From positions 62,001 to 126,000 of the forward strand of contig JADNRZ010000017.1 in NCBI GenBank assembly GCA_015501605.1: DNA of 64,000 nucleotides, in the 5' to 3' direction. Positions within the stretch are counted from its first letter, which is position 1, and each line of letters starts with the position of its first letter. Below, one piece after another: positions 9,750 through 20,459 of this stretch. The translations under genes and the position numbers were made by a program. The notes beneath the pieces were generated by a model. That model saw nothing but the letters and a program-made list of their open reading frames with translations, searched no databases and had not been told where the DNA came from. Source of the stretch: Panaeolus papilionaceus (Eukaryota; Basidiomycota; Agaricomycetes; Agaricales).

Positions 9750-12700
9750 ATGGCGCCTTTCTCAAAACCAGAGACCGTGCTCAAGCAGGCCGAGGGCCTT
9801 GTCTCCGTCGGTCAGACGCACGCTGCTCTCCAATCACTCACAGAGATGTTTTCTTCAAAACGATTTAGATCTACGCCTCTAACATCTTTGGAACCTATCA
9901 TGCATCGTTTTATCGAACTTTGTGTTGATATGCGAAAAGGCCGCACAGCCAAGGAGGGTCTCATGCAGTACAAGAACATCGCGCAAAATACCAGCGTTCA
10001 GAGCATCGAATCCGTGATCACGCGCTTTGTCAATCTCGCGGATGCTAAGGTTAGAGAGGCGCAGGAGAAGGCAGCGGTTCAATCGGCAGTGGATGTGGAT
10101 GATCTAGAGGCGAGCGAGACACCAGAGAGCATTTTGCTCGGCGCAGTCAGTGGTGATCAGAGCAAAGATCGCACAGATAGGGCTCTTGTCACCCCTTGGC
10201 TTAAGTTTCTTTGGGAGAGCTACAGGACCTCTCTCGAAACCCTCAAAAATAATGCTAGGTTGGAAGCGATCTACCAGGTATGGACTGACGTGCATCATTC
10301 CTCCCTTCTTTCTCATGTTATCCTCAGCAAATCGCCCAACAAGCATTCAAATTCTGCTTGAAGCACCAACGAAAAGTCGAGTTCCGTCGCCTCTGCGAAA
10401 CTCTTCGCCTTCACCTTGCCAATGTTGCCAAATACGCACATCAGCCTCATTCTATCAATCTTTCGGATCCGGATACACTGCAACATCACCTGGACACACG
10501 CTTTGCCCAGCTCAACACCTCTGTCGAGCTTGAACTATGGCAGGAAGCTTTCCGTTCCGTTGAGGATGTCCACAACTTGCTCACTATGGCCAAAAAGGCT
10601 CCCCGCCCGGCGATGATGGCTAACTACTACGAAAAGCTCACCAAAATCTTTTTGATGAGCGGCAATGCCCTCTTCCACGCCGCGGCCTGGAGTCGCTACT
10701 ACTCCATTGTTACCAGCATCGGCGGTAAAACACCAGAAGAACTCAGTCGTCTTGCTGGTCAAGTGCTCGTCAGTGCTTTGGCCGTTCCTGTTGGCCAGCC
10801 TGTTGAGGAATCAGAGGAACTAAAGGGAAAAAATGCCCGTCTCACCTCCCTTCTTGGCCTTTCTCGTATGCCCACTCGTTCAGGCCTCCTTAAGGATGCT
10901 GTAAGTGCCGTTTTTCTTCCTGTTTAAACGACGGCGCTAACAGCAAAAATAGCTCTCACGTGATGTCCTCAAGCTCTCCCCTGAGCCCGTCAAAAACCTC
11001 TACAACATCCTCGAAGTTACATTTGACCCCCTGACCCTCTGCTCCTCCGTTTGCCCCTTACTGAAGACCCTCTCAACTGACGAAAATTACGCCTCATACC
11101 TTACTCTTCTCCAGCGTGCCCTCCTCTCCCGTCTCCTTTCTCAGCTCTCCCAAGTATACTCCACTATCAAAATCGACAATCTCTTCACATTTGTTGCCCC
11201 TCTGAAGGAAGCCGGCCTTGAAGGGTCCTTTGATGAAGAACAGGTTGAGGCCTACATCATGGGCTGTGCCCGCCGTGGCGAGCTTGCTGTCAAAATCGAC
11301 CATAAGGCTGGCAGCATCACCTTCGTGGACGATCCTTTCACGTCTATTGCGGATCAACCTGTCGCTTCTTCCTCTAAGGAGACTTCTGTTCAGCCATCAA
11401 CCTCTGAGCTTGTTCGCACCAGGCTGAGCAAGATCGCTGTCTGCCTCCACAGCTCCCTCGAGGTCATTACGGAGAAACCAGCTGCACCTTCTGCTGAGGA
11501 GAAGGCCGCTCACTTCAAGAACCTCGTCACTGCTGTCGAGGCTGAGAGGAAAGCTCTACAATTGCGTCGTGCCCTCGTGGCCAGGCGTAGGGAGCTTCTT
11601 AGCGAACTTACTGTGCGTAAAGAGAAGGAGGACAGTAGTCGTCGTGCTGAGAACCAGAGAAGAGAGAAGGAAGAAGAGGCTAGGAGGTTGAAGGAAGAGG
11701 TGGCGAGGAAGGAACAAGAGAAGAGGGAACAAGAGATTGAGACCATTCGCAAGGAAGAGGCCAAGAAATATGCTGACAGCCTTGTGGCCAAAGGTATCCT
11801 CAAGTCTAACGACGTTGGGGTATGTTTTTCTGTCATTTTGATCGTCAAAAATGCGAATACCTATTTATCCTTTTTAGAAATTGGAGAGCTACGATACCGA
11901 GGTGCTCATCAACATCCAAGTTCAGCAGCTCGAGAAAGAGAAGAAGGAACTCAACGAGAGACTCCGCGTTGTTTCTAAGCGCATCGACCACATCGAGCGT
12001 GCCTACCGCAAGGACGAAAGGCCGCTACTTGCCAAGGATTACGAAGTGCAGCAAAAGACAGACAGAGAAACCTTCCAGACTATTCAACGCCAACGCAAGG
12101 AAGCTGCGAAAATCGCTCATCAGGAAGACCTGGCTACCAAGGCACGATTGGCACGCGTCATGGACGAATACAAAGCTCGTCGCGAAGTCATCATTGCCAG
12201 GAAGGGTGCCGAGTTCGCGAAGAAGCAGGAAGCAGCTATGCGCAAGATTCAGGAGGAGAAGGAAAAGCGCAGGAAGGCTGTTCTCAAGGCAAGAGAGGAG
12301 GAGCGTATCCAGAAGGAGAAGGAAGAGGAAGAACGCCGCAAGAGAGCGGAGGAGGAAGAGAGAAAAGCTGCAGGTATGTCTGATATTCGGTTTGATTTCG
12401 TCATGTTGTTGACATTTCGACTTTTCCTTGCAGAGCGCGACGCTGCTGAGCGAGAACGACAGGCACAGGAAGAAGCCCAAAGACTTGAAGCTGAGGAGGC
12501 TAAACGCCAGGAAGAGGAAGACTTGCGCATCCGTCGTGAACAGCGCATTAAAGAACGCGAGGAAGCTCTTGAGAAAGCCCGGTTGCAGCAACAGAGAGAA
12601 GAAGAGGCCCTTGCTCGCCGTCAACAAAGGAATGCAGCTCCCGCCGCGCCGACGCCAGTCCGTGCAGCCGCAGGAGAGGGAGGTGTCTGGAGACGCAACA

Positions 12701-13014
12701 CTCCCAACCCTACTGCGGCCAACCCACCATCCCGTTCGGAAAGCCCCGCTCCCGCCGCCGCTGACGCAGCGCCCAAATACAGGCCAGGTGCTCTTGCCGC
12801 TGCTGGTGGAGGCTGGCGTTCCAGGGTGGCCGCGAATGCTAACGGCACTGCACCCGCCGACGGTCCTGCTGCTGTTCCTTCCAGAGTTTCTGCGCCTTCT
12901 CCACGCCCAGCATCCCCTGCCCTGGCCAGGGAAGAGGCTAAGGCAGATGACGATGGCTTCCAGACTGTTTCCAAACCTCCCGTCTGGAAACCCCGTCGTG
13001 GTGGACGACCTTAA
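9750..13014 (+). CDS. TIF32: Eukaryotic translation initiation factor 3 subunit a
   Basis: eIF3a is the large scaffold of eIF3, binding the 40S subunit and organising the other eIF3 subunits during translation initiation. Five exons (9750-10277, 10328-10900, 10953-11819, 11878-12373, 12434-13014) give 1014 aa, close to fungal homologues. The N-terminal helical repeats ([50 protein letters not shown]) are hallmark eIF3a sequence. The PCI region follows at about residues 320-500, including [15 protein letters not shown]. Residues 540-880 form a long Glu/Arg/Lys coiled coil, and the tail is Ala/Pro-rich and ends basic. All introns have GT-AG ends. It is a housekeeping gene and is out of place functionally among the accessory neighbours. 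The start ATG is the first in frame and gives the standard N-terminus. Confidence 0.96.
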
Positions 13015-13781
13015 GCATTTAGGATAGGACCGGCCATTGATGTAGTGCACGAGGATTGTTATCTTTTTACATTAGCTTACCTCTAAATTTCTCACTTCGA
13101 ATTACCTCTTTGAATGGCTCATGCATCAATTTGTTCTGCTACTTTGTTTTCCTTCCATTTTGTTCTTCATTGCTTTACGTTCTCTTGAATATTCACGTTT
13201 ATCTTCTCCATCTGCTAGGCAAACTTGGACTGTCAATACGCATTTGAGAAGCGTGCGTGTTTATTAATATCGGTGCCCTGACGATGATGCCCAACATTTA
13301 TTTCATGACAATCCTCGTCATTTGAACCTCGAACTCAAATGTTCTCTTGCTCCATCTTCGCACAATGTGTATCATAGCTTCAATCGTTCCTTCGTTGTTG
13401 CATGAATTCTGTAATCTGCGTTCACATTTGCATCCCATAGTGCTCGTCTTTGTTTGCGTCTGCATTTATTCACGATGTTCCTATCGACGGTGTAAGGGGT
13501 AGGTCTGCGATACAATGTGGAGATTCATTTCACACAACACAAAGGCCAAAACCAAAAGAGTACTTCAACATACAGTCGCTGGTGACCACGATCAATTTAG
13601 GACTTGCTTTATCTTGCGATCGAGATACCATTGGGGCCTCGAGTCCTCTGGCACTGGCCTCGTGTTCCTCTCGTGTTGCTGGGGATCTATTGGAGCCAGA
13701 AACTTGCATATCGCTGCTTTGCCATTGACACCTCCTCAAGACTAGCTTTTCAAAATTGCCGTCCAAGTTGGAAAAAGTAAC
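13015..13781. other. eIF3a 3' region and spacer
   Basis: T/C-rich sequence after the eIF3a stop (about 13050-13200) is probably its 3' UTR. The rest leads to the next plus-strand gene. No further gene or structured element was recognised. Confidence 0.4.
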
Positions 13782-15058
13782 ATGATACAGGGGCATTCAC
13801 TTATGCGTAGACAGAGTCTATCACTTGCCCAGAAGCGTCAGAATTCGCTGATGGCTGACATCAAGCGCGCGCTGGAGGGTGTTGTTCAGAGGATTGATCT
13901 GTTTCAGCACCTTTTCCCGACATTTCCTCCAACCTTCGAAGTTGATGATATCGTAATTCTGTAAGCAAAATACATCCTAAAAGATTCGTTCTACTCTTTA
14001 CGTTTGCCGAGCGTTTAGTTTGTTAGGGGAGACAGGTTCTGGCCGGACAACGGTTTGTATTTGCCTTGTAGAAAGTGTTCAAAGCAACTTATCTCAGCGT
14101 TTTAGTTTATTCGAAACTTCACCGGACAACCGCTCCCAGCTGGTAGCTCACTTGAATGCGACACTTCGAGGATCGAATTCGTTCCCTGCTCTTGTCCAGA
14201 GTACAGTGATAACCGTATTGTCTTCATCGATACGCCAGGGTTTAATCACAAGAATCGGAAGGAGCTTAGCGATACGAGAGTCTTGCAACTTATCCTGACT
14301 TGGTTTATGGCAGTGTAAGTTCCAGGGAAAACCCTTGAATGAAATATCTGACCACGAAAGGAAACAGATACAGAAAGAGCCCTGCGGCGATTCTGTACTT
14401 CTACGACATGAATGCGGCTCGCCTCCATTGTAGATTGGAGGACATCGCGAGAAGATTGCCCCATAGTCCTATTATCCTCACAACTACTATGTGGGATGAC
14501 CTACCGGACGATGCCCGAGACGGCGCGAATGCCAGAGAACTGGGCCTGAAGACTCTATTCGAAACAAACCTCGTCGTGCCGGCACAATCCAAACCGTATC
14601 CAGTCGCTATTAAAAGACTACCTTCATCCGATACTCATCACGCACTGGTTGCTCTCTTCGATCTCATTGAGAGTGCCAACTACCAGAGACGGGGACTCGT
14701 CGAGGCGGATCTTGCCAGCCTCGAAGGTACCGAGGGTGTGGAGAAATTACGCTCATTGCTCCAGGATCAATTTCGGGCTCTGGACAAAATACGAACCAAC
14801 ATCAAAGAGGGAGGGAAGGGTTATATGTCCCTGGATGACCTTCGAAGCAAGTATATAGCGTGTAAAATGCAAGCAAAAGGTCAAGTGGATTTTTTGCAGC
14901 GCTCTAAAGTTTCTATTTCACACAATATCGCCCGAGTTGTTCAACCTAACACCAACTTTGGGGTGTGGTCCAAGACGTGAGTATTGGTGCTTTCCCTTTC
15001 TATGTCCGTGCTAAGATATCAATTCAGCCTGAACTCTCGTCTTTCTCGAGAGGACTAG
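13782..15058 (+). CDS. P-loop GTPase paralogue 3, Walker A Lys replaced by Arg
   Basis: Five exons (13782-13960, 14019-14052, 14106-14314, 14368-14976, 15028-15058) give 353 aa. The second exon is exactly 34 nt and encodes LLGETGSGRTT, so the Walker A Lys is Arg (residue 69). The next exon encodes FIRNFTGQPL, the G3 motif IDTPGF, and ends at the same place and phase as in the other paralogues. The G4-position motif is TTTMWDDL. The C-terminus is helical (LRSLLQDQFRALDKI) with a short charged end. It is most similar to paralogue 4: both share the CSCPE/CLCPE segment and the YxxxxxAxLYF strand. Start choice is uncertain; an internal ATG at 13852 would give a first exon nearer in size to those of its relatives. 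With Arg in the P-loop, nucleotide binding or hydrolysis may be altered. Confidence 0.82.
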
Positions 15059-15312
15059 GATCCGGACCTAACTTCTACCTTAACTCCGCACCTTATGCTT
15101 CGTAACTTGATTCACGCTTGTATTTCACCTTGTAGACTGTTGAGATTGTATAAATGAATTAATGGTGACAGACAATATAGAGGTTGTACAGAAGTATATG
15201 ATATTGTCTAAATTAGGGGAAGCGTCCTGCACGCTGAACATAACCGAGTCTCATAACTTATGGATAGGCTTCGTTATCATAAAGGAAAGGGTGGCATATA
15301 GTCTTAGTGTGC

Positions 15313-17224
15313 TCATGTGGCCAAACCAGGAACTGAAAAATCCAAACCGAAAGACATAGACTCTCTCAACCCCTCAGGAATACCAACGTCCAGGTTCGTC
15401 AACTCTTCGCCCCGAACGATCGGTCTCAACCTTGGGAGAGGTGTCAGCAATATCACAAAGATCTATCCATAAACCATTGCTTACCGACTAGACCACTCTC
15501 CCAGCTTCATCTCACCCATTGACACGAGCACGCCTGCCACTGAGAACCTTTTCATCCTCAACCTAGTCACCACGTTTTGCGTTATCTTTCTCCTTTTCTC
15601 ATACATCTCCACGAGCGAAGAGATGTCCAGGCATCCAGGGCCACCAGACATGATCCTCTCCCGGACTACATTCAACGCTACCTGTTGCGCCATCAAGGCG
15701 CGCTCCAACTCTTCAAACATCAGAGGACCCTCACGCATAAGCGCGTTGAGGCTTGGCTTTCCCTTGCCCCCACTTGGTTTCGTAGCCGAGAGCAAGCCCC
15801 CGAAACCCAGACTGATGCTGACGCCAGTGCTTGTCGCATTCCCACCAGCTGCCGATCCTCCTTTTAGGTTCCTCACTGAGGCCCTCCTCGACCTCGCGCG
15901 CTCCGCGTTGATGTGAACAAACAGGGGAGCAAGCGCGCGGATAGCGCTTCCAGTCGTGTTGGCGCTTCGCATGGGTGCAAGGTGCTTGCTTTTCGTGATG
16001 ATCGTGCTCGGGAAGAGTAACTCGTCAAGATCCTTCTCCCTATCCCTTGCTTCACGCCATTCGAGCTTCATGCTCTGGGTGAGCACAGATTGGGGCATCT
16101 GAGGAAGTGACATAGGAGGTGGATTAGGGTCGACGGGTGAATTGAATGATTCAATGTATTTCGGCATGACGTTGACGATTTGGGGTGTGTATCTGGGGTG
16201 ATAAATTATGGTCTTTGAATCACTCATGACGCTGAGATTAACACTGCTAGTCGAACTCGTGTTGAGCATTCTATATGGAACGATAGGGGTGATGGTTGGA
16301 TTCATACCCCCAATGCGGGGCGTGGTGTTGACTTGATAATTGTGCCACGACGTGTCGGTGGGCTGGGCTTCTAACTCCGTGGTGGTGGCGTTGGGCATGG
16401 AGAACTCTTCTACGAGGTCCCACATGGTAGTCACGAGGCCGACGCGTTGTGGTTGTTGCCGTGAGATGAGACCTTGGACGAGGCTGATGTTGTGCTCTGC
16501 GGTTTTAGACACCCGAGGCACTGTGATGTCGTGAAAGTAGAGGACAGCGCTGAGTTGGCGTTTGTAACTGTGAAGGCCGCACACAATGGATAGGGGAAAG
16601 AAGGACGTCAGTATCTGCGATGATTCTATGATAGTCGGAGAAAGAAAGTAGAATATGAACGCACATATTCTGGACCCACGTCTCGATCAGTCGCATCATC
16701 TGGGTATCGGTCAATTTCGAATGAAGGCTGTCAAATCCTGGCGTATCAATAAAATACACGACGCCTGCGTCGCATATCTCTGGACATAGACAAGGAATGA
16801 AGCGAATTTTGCTCGTGTCGGCGGAGAGGGAGGGAGAACCTGGAGGCAAGAAAACGTTGTTAGCAGTACTCCTCGCCGATTGGGAACATGAAAAGAGGAT
16901 GGTCCACGCAGAACAGGATCATGCATACCATCTTTCAATAACGAAGCCAACGGCTGCCCGGTGAATTTCTCGATGAACTACCAAGTGCATTTTCTTTTAG
17001 CAAAGAGGCTTGGCGAGATAGTAGATGCCAGATACTCACCGAGCTACGCCCTGATCCAGCTTCGCCCAAAAGCCTATTCAAGGAAAATATTTGAGCATCA
17101 ATTCATTGTCGAGATGTCGAGTCAGAAAGGCGCACAAAATGACGACATCATCGTCTGAGATGTTTGACGGAACCTGAGGGAGCATATGCTGGTAATATCT
17201 CCAGATATCTGGAACGAACCCCAT
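15313..17224 (-). CDS. P-loop GTPase paralogue 4, Walker A Lys replaced by Arg, with long insert
   Basis: Six exons (17136-17224, 17040-17073, 16929-16977, 16665-16839, 15485-16567, 15313-15430) sum to 515 aa in one frame. The first exon is 89 nt and the second 34 nt, exactly as in paralogue 2. The P-loop is GEAGSGRSS with Arg39 for Lys. G3 is IDTPGF and the G4-position motif is TTMWDLV. Relative to the others it carries an insert of about 150-170 residues after the G4 region, rich in Thr, Asn, Pro and Ser and probably disordered. The helical C-terminal part follows. The last exon is inferred from the donor CG|GTAAGC, which sits at the position of the last intron in paralogue 3. It converges with paralogue 3, the two stops being about 250 bp apart. 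That arrangement suggests an inverted duplication. Confidence 0.8.
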
Positions 17225-18251
17225 GATGATTGTTCAAAGAGAGTTGTAAAAAACTGACAAAGTCAAGAAGAGAGAGAAGAGGGGTCAAAGGAAGTACGGT
17301 CAAGAGGTGGAGCGTCAACACACGGTTTTGATTCTTTAACTTGTCGCACGACCGGTAAAATATTGCCTGGATTAAATATAGAATCGAATATAGCCTTCAA
17401 GGCTGTCCAAATGACGAACGTCCGATATCGACGACGAAGAAGCCGATGACCTAGTGATACCGTTGGCGGAGTGGAGAAGTCAAATGTCAAGCAGTCAAAA
17501 AGATATGCACTTGTTAGACAGATGAGTAGGCCAAGACTGGAAAGGCTGACTCGTTGGCTCGATGGTGGCGTTGAAAAAAAAAAGCGACAAGGAAGGAAGA
17601 TGGGAGTAGTGGGTAGGTAGGTAACTGGAAGGATGTATGTTCCAAAGCAAGGCAAGTCAACGTTTCAGCAAGCAAGGCAAGAAAAGCACGCAGGCAGGGC
17701 GAAAGGACCGATCCAAGGGGGTGTCAGTGCATATACATGGTCAGTTTTGATGACGAGTGGATCAGCTTTGCTCATACATATACTAAACGCAGCAACCAGT
17801 AGGGGTACCGTGGAGGTCCTGGGTATTTAGACGGAATATTCCAAGCTAATGCGTCCGAGAGGCAGGTTCTGCAATGCCATGACCATGATCATCCGGCCAG
17901 GCATGTCACTGTTTAAAGCTTGACATCAACATGTGGATCCCATGAGGCGTTGACAGGATGGTGGATACTGCGCTGTGGCTTACTGATGGTTTCGAAGAAT
18001 TACGGCCGAGGATGATTAAAAATGCTCATCGACATTTAGAGGACAAATGCGAATGGTTAAGATCGTCGAGAGAATAAGCTGTGCCTTAAAAATGTTGAGA
18101 ATCAGAAAAGTGATGCTATTAGATAGATAATGCGCGGATCTGGAAAAGAGGATTAAAATGTACAGACAGAACCCACAAACACTTCAGAACGAGTCCGTAA
18201 AGTGGTGTCTTCCAGCTAAAGGCACAAAGGAACTAATCCCAATGTCTTGTC
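17225..18251. other. Intergenic spacer, no supported gene
   Basis: This region holds the promoter of GTPase paralogue 4 and the 3' flank of the Dpb4-like gene. A 130-codon minus-strand open frame at 17263-17655 is Phe/Leu/Ser-rich and has no family features. Nothing else was seen. Confidence 0.4.
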
Positions 18252-19562
18252 TCAATCGTCCTCCAGATCCTTTCCACCCTTCCTCAGGTCTTCGTCATCC
18301 ATTGCGTCTTTATCGATAAGGTCGTCGTCATCGGCTTCATCGTCCTCGATTTCGTCGTCCTCAGCCTCATCTACCTCGTCTTCCTCATCCACCTCCTCAT
18401 CGTCTCCACCCTCTTCTACCTCGCTCTCAACGGGCTCCTCTGCGTCCACATCCTCCATTGAGGGTTTTCCAGCACGAGCATTAGGCCCAGTGCTGACGCT
18501 TGTTTCTTCATCGACGTCCATCCTGTCATCCTCTGTCGCTTCAGGATCGTCATCGCCGTGTCGCATGATGACACCCGTCCTTAACGAGCTTGAGCCATGT
18601 TGACCCATCTTGTTGATCCCAGGAGTCGAGATCGATCCCGAGTTCAGATCAAGCGGCGAAGACGTGAATGGACCTCCTGCAGTCGACGCGGAAGATGATA
18701 CACCACTAAGAGGAGGGATGTTGATTGAAATACCACCACCCGTGGCCGTGCTAGTACTTGAAGCAGCACTGGCGGCCTTTTCTTTTCCTTTTGATTTGGA
18801 CTTTTTCGATGCTGAGCCACCTGCACCACTGTTTGATGAGCTTTTCTTGGGCTTGACGTCTGATTTGGCCTTCTGACGGTATACTATAAACACCAAATCA
18901 GCGAATTGCTTTTCTCCAACATGACGAGGAGCAGATAAAAAAGGAATAAACTTACAGGCTGCCTCGGGTTGTATCCTCTCCGCCATCAGCGGGAACTCGA
19001 TCAACTCGAGTGCTTTAATCACATCAGACGCAGATATGCTCTTGTGCTGTTTAGACTGTGCGACGCCATGAGCACTACAAATACAGCGCTTTCAATAAGG
19101 GGTTGCATCCTAAATAACACTGACAACTCACGTCGCAGCTATGAAAGAGTTACATCAGTACAAATGATGCCGCTTATAATGACAATATCAACCCACCTAG
19201 ATAATTTATGAATACAGTAGATCCCTTCACCAGTGCATGGACGGTCTCTTTCTGGAGTTTAATATTGTCTGGAAGCTAAAGTAAATCAATTAATAAATGT
19301 AGCAAAGATATGTGCAGGTTATCAAGCAGGTCGAGAGCAAGAAGCATAACTTTGAACACCCGTCAGACTTTTTTGAACAGGCGAGTTGTCCACGGACATT
19401 TCTTGCATACATGATATGTAAAAAAAAGCATTCACTCACTGCGCTCTTTGCTATTTTCATCACCACACTCTTGGGCAATTCAAAGTTGTCAATTCCATCT
19501 GTGACAGCCGTTTGTTGTGCTGCTGCATCCATTGGGGGTTGATCAGGTTTAGAACGGGGCAT
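18252..19562 (-). CDS. DPB4: Histone-fold protein, DNA polymerase epsilon subunit Dpb4/POLE3/CHRAC17 type
   Basis: Dpb4/POLE3 pairs with Dpb3/POLE4 in DNA polymerase epsilon and in ISWI/CHRAC chromatin remodelling. Five exons (19440-19562, 19197-19275, 19132-19138, 18956-19074, 18252-18883) give 319 aa. The histone fold runs from about residue 27 to 105: ELPKSVVMKIAKSALPDNIK, ETVHALVKGSTVFINYL, SISASDVIKALELIEF. A Lys/Ser-rich linker follows, then a long Asp/Glu-rich C-terminus, as in POLE3 but longer than usual (human POLE3 is under 150 aa). Exon 3 is only 7 nt (CTGCGAC). It is needed to join NYL to AATAHGVAQ in frame, and both flanking introns have good GT-AG ends. It is divergent from the terpene-synthase-like gene. 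Dpb4 is preferred over NF-YB because of the LPKSVVMKI start and the acidic tail. Confidence 0.85.
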
Positions 19563-20459
19563 TGCGTGGCTTCGGTTGCGAATGTAGGAAGTGCAGGTCT
19601 CGGGGATTGGTCCTTGAGATTAAGGTCAAATAGCTGGGGGATACCTGTTGGAGATTTGGATGAGATCTATTCGTTGTCGACAAAATCGACTCGATTATTC
19701 GCGCGTAATAGCAGATAGGACAACAGAACCTAGGATCCAAGAAAAACCAAAAAGTGTCAATAACCCTAATACATAACGATGGATTGACGCTTACTTTGAG
19801 CAATAATCGCGCCTTTTAGTGAGATTCTCCTTGTGAATCACGGTGTATCCAAGTATTCAAGATAATATAAACTCAGAAGAGCAGCAAGACGCGCCTTATT
19901 TGAGCCGTGGGTCGTGGAGATGGTTGAAGGAGTTTGAAAGAACGCAGCGGAATGGGGATGACCCTGAATAGCATCTCGGTCACAGCTTCACACGGAGTTA
20001 CACCTTCATTCTGGTCGTCGTTCTGCCTTGGCTCTTGCTCTGTACTTTCATAATCCTGTGAGCTTCAGGACGAGAATTTCCAGACTATAGAACGTCGTAT
20101 ATAATACTGCATGAGGCAAGATATTTATTTCTCTTCATTAATATTATTTTAACTGACTGTGCCCCTCGTTTCAAGGACTCATAGATGTCGTGTCAGCCAA
20201 GATGAATTTGGCAATTTTAATTGTTCTGAACCCTTGCAGCACTCCACGAGGATTGTGAATGGTCGATAGCGGCACACACAACGTCTAATCGCCGAAAGAT
20301 CATACGACTCAGAGCTTTGTTGTCTACCACGCCAGCCATTGTTCCTAGACTAGAGCAACACTAACCGTGGCGTACGAGTCTACGACGTCGACCAGCACCA
20401 TACTGACATAAAGAACATTGTTGAGGCTTTGCAATCGGTTATTTCAACAAAATTCGCAA
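19563..20459. promoter_or_regulatory. Divergent promoter region, DPB4-like and terpene-synthase-like genes
   Basis: About 900 bp between two divergent starts. A TATA-like TATATAATA lies near 20098, about 360 bp before the plus-strand ATG. No gene or repeat was recognised. Confidence 0.35.

Noticed and set aside
12025..13050. 341-codon open frame antisense to eIF3a
   Set aside because: It mirrors the biased codons of the charged eIF3a tail and is low-complexity Leu/Ser/Arg sequence with no motif.
17263..17655. 130-codon minus-strand frame
   Set aside because: Hydrophobic and Ser-rich but with no consistent start, splice signals or family resemblance.
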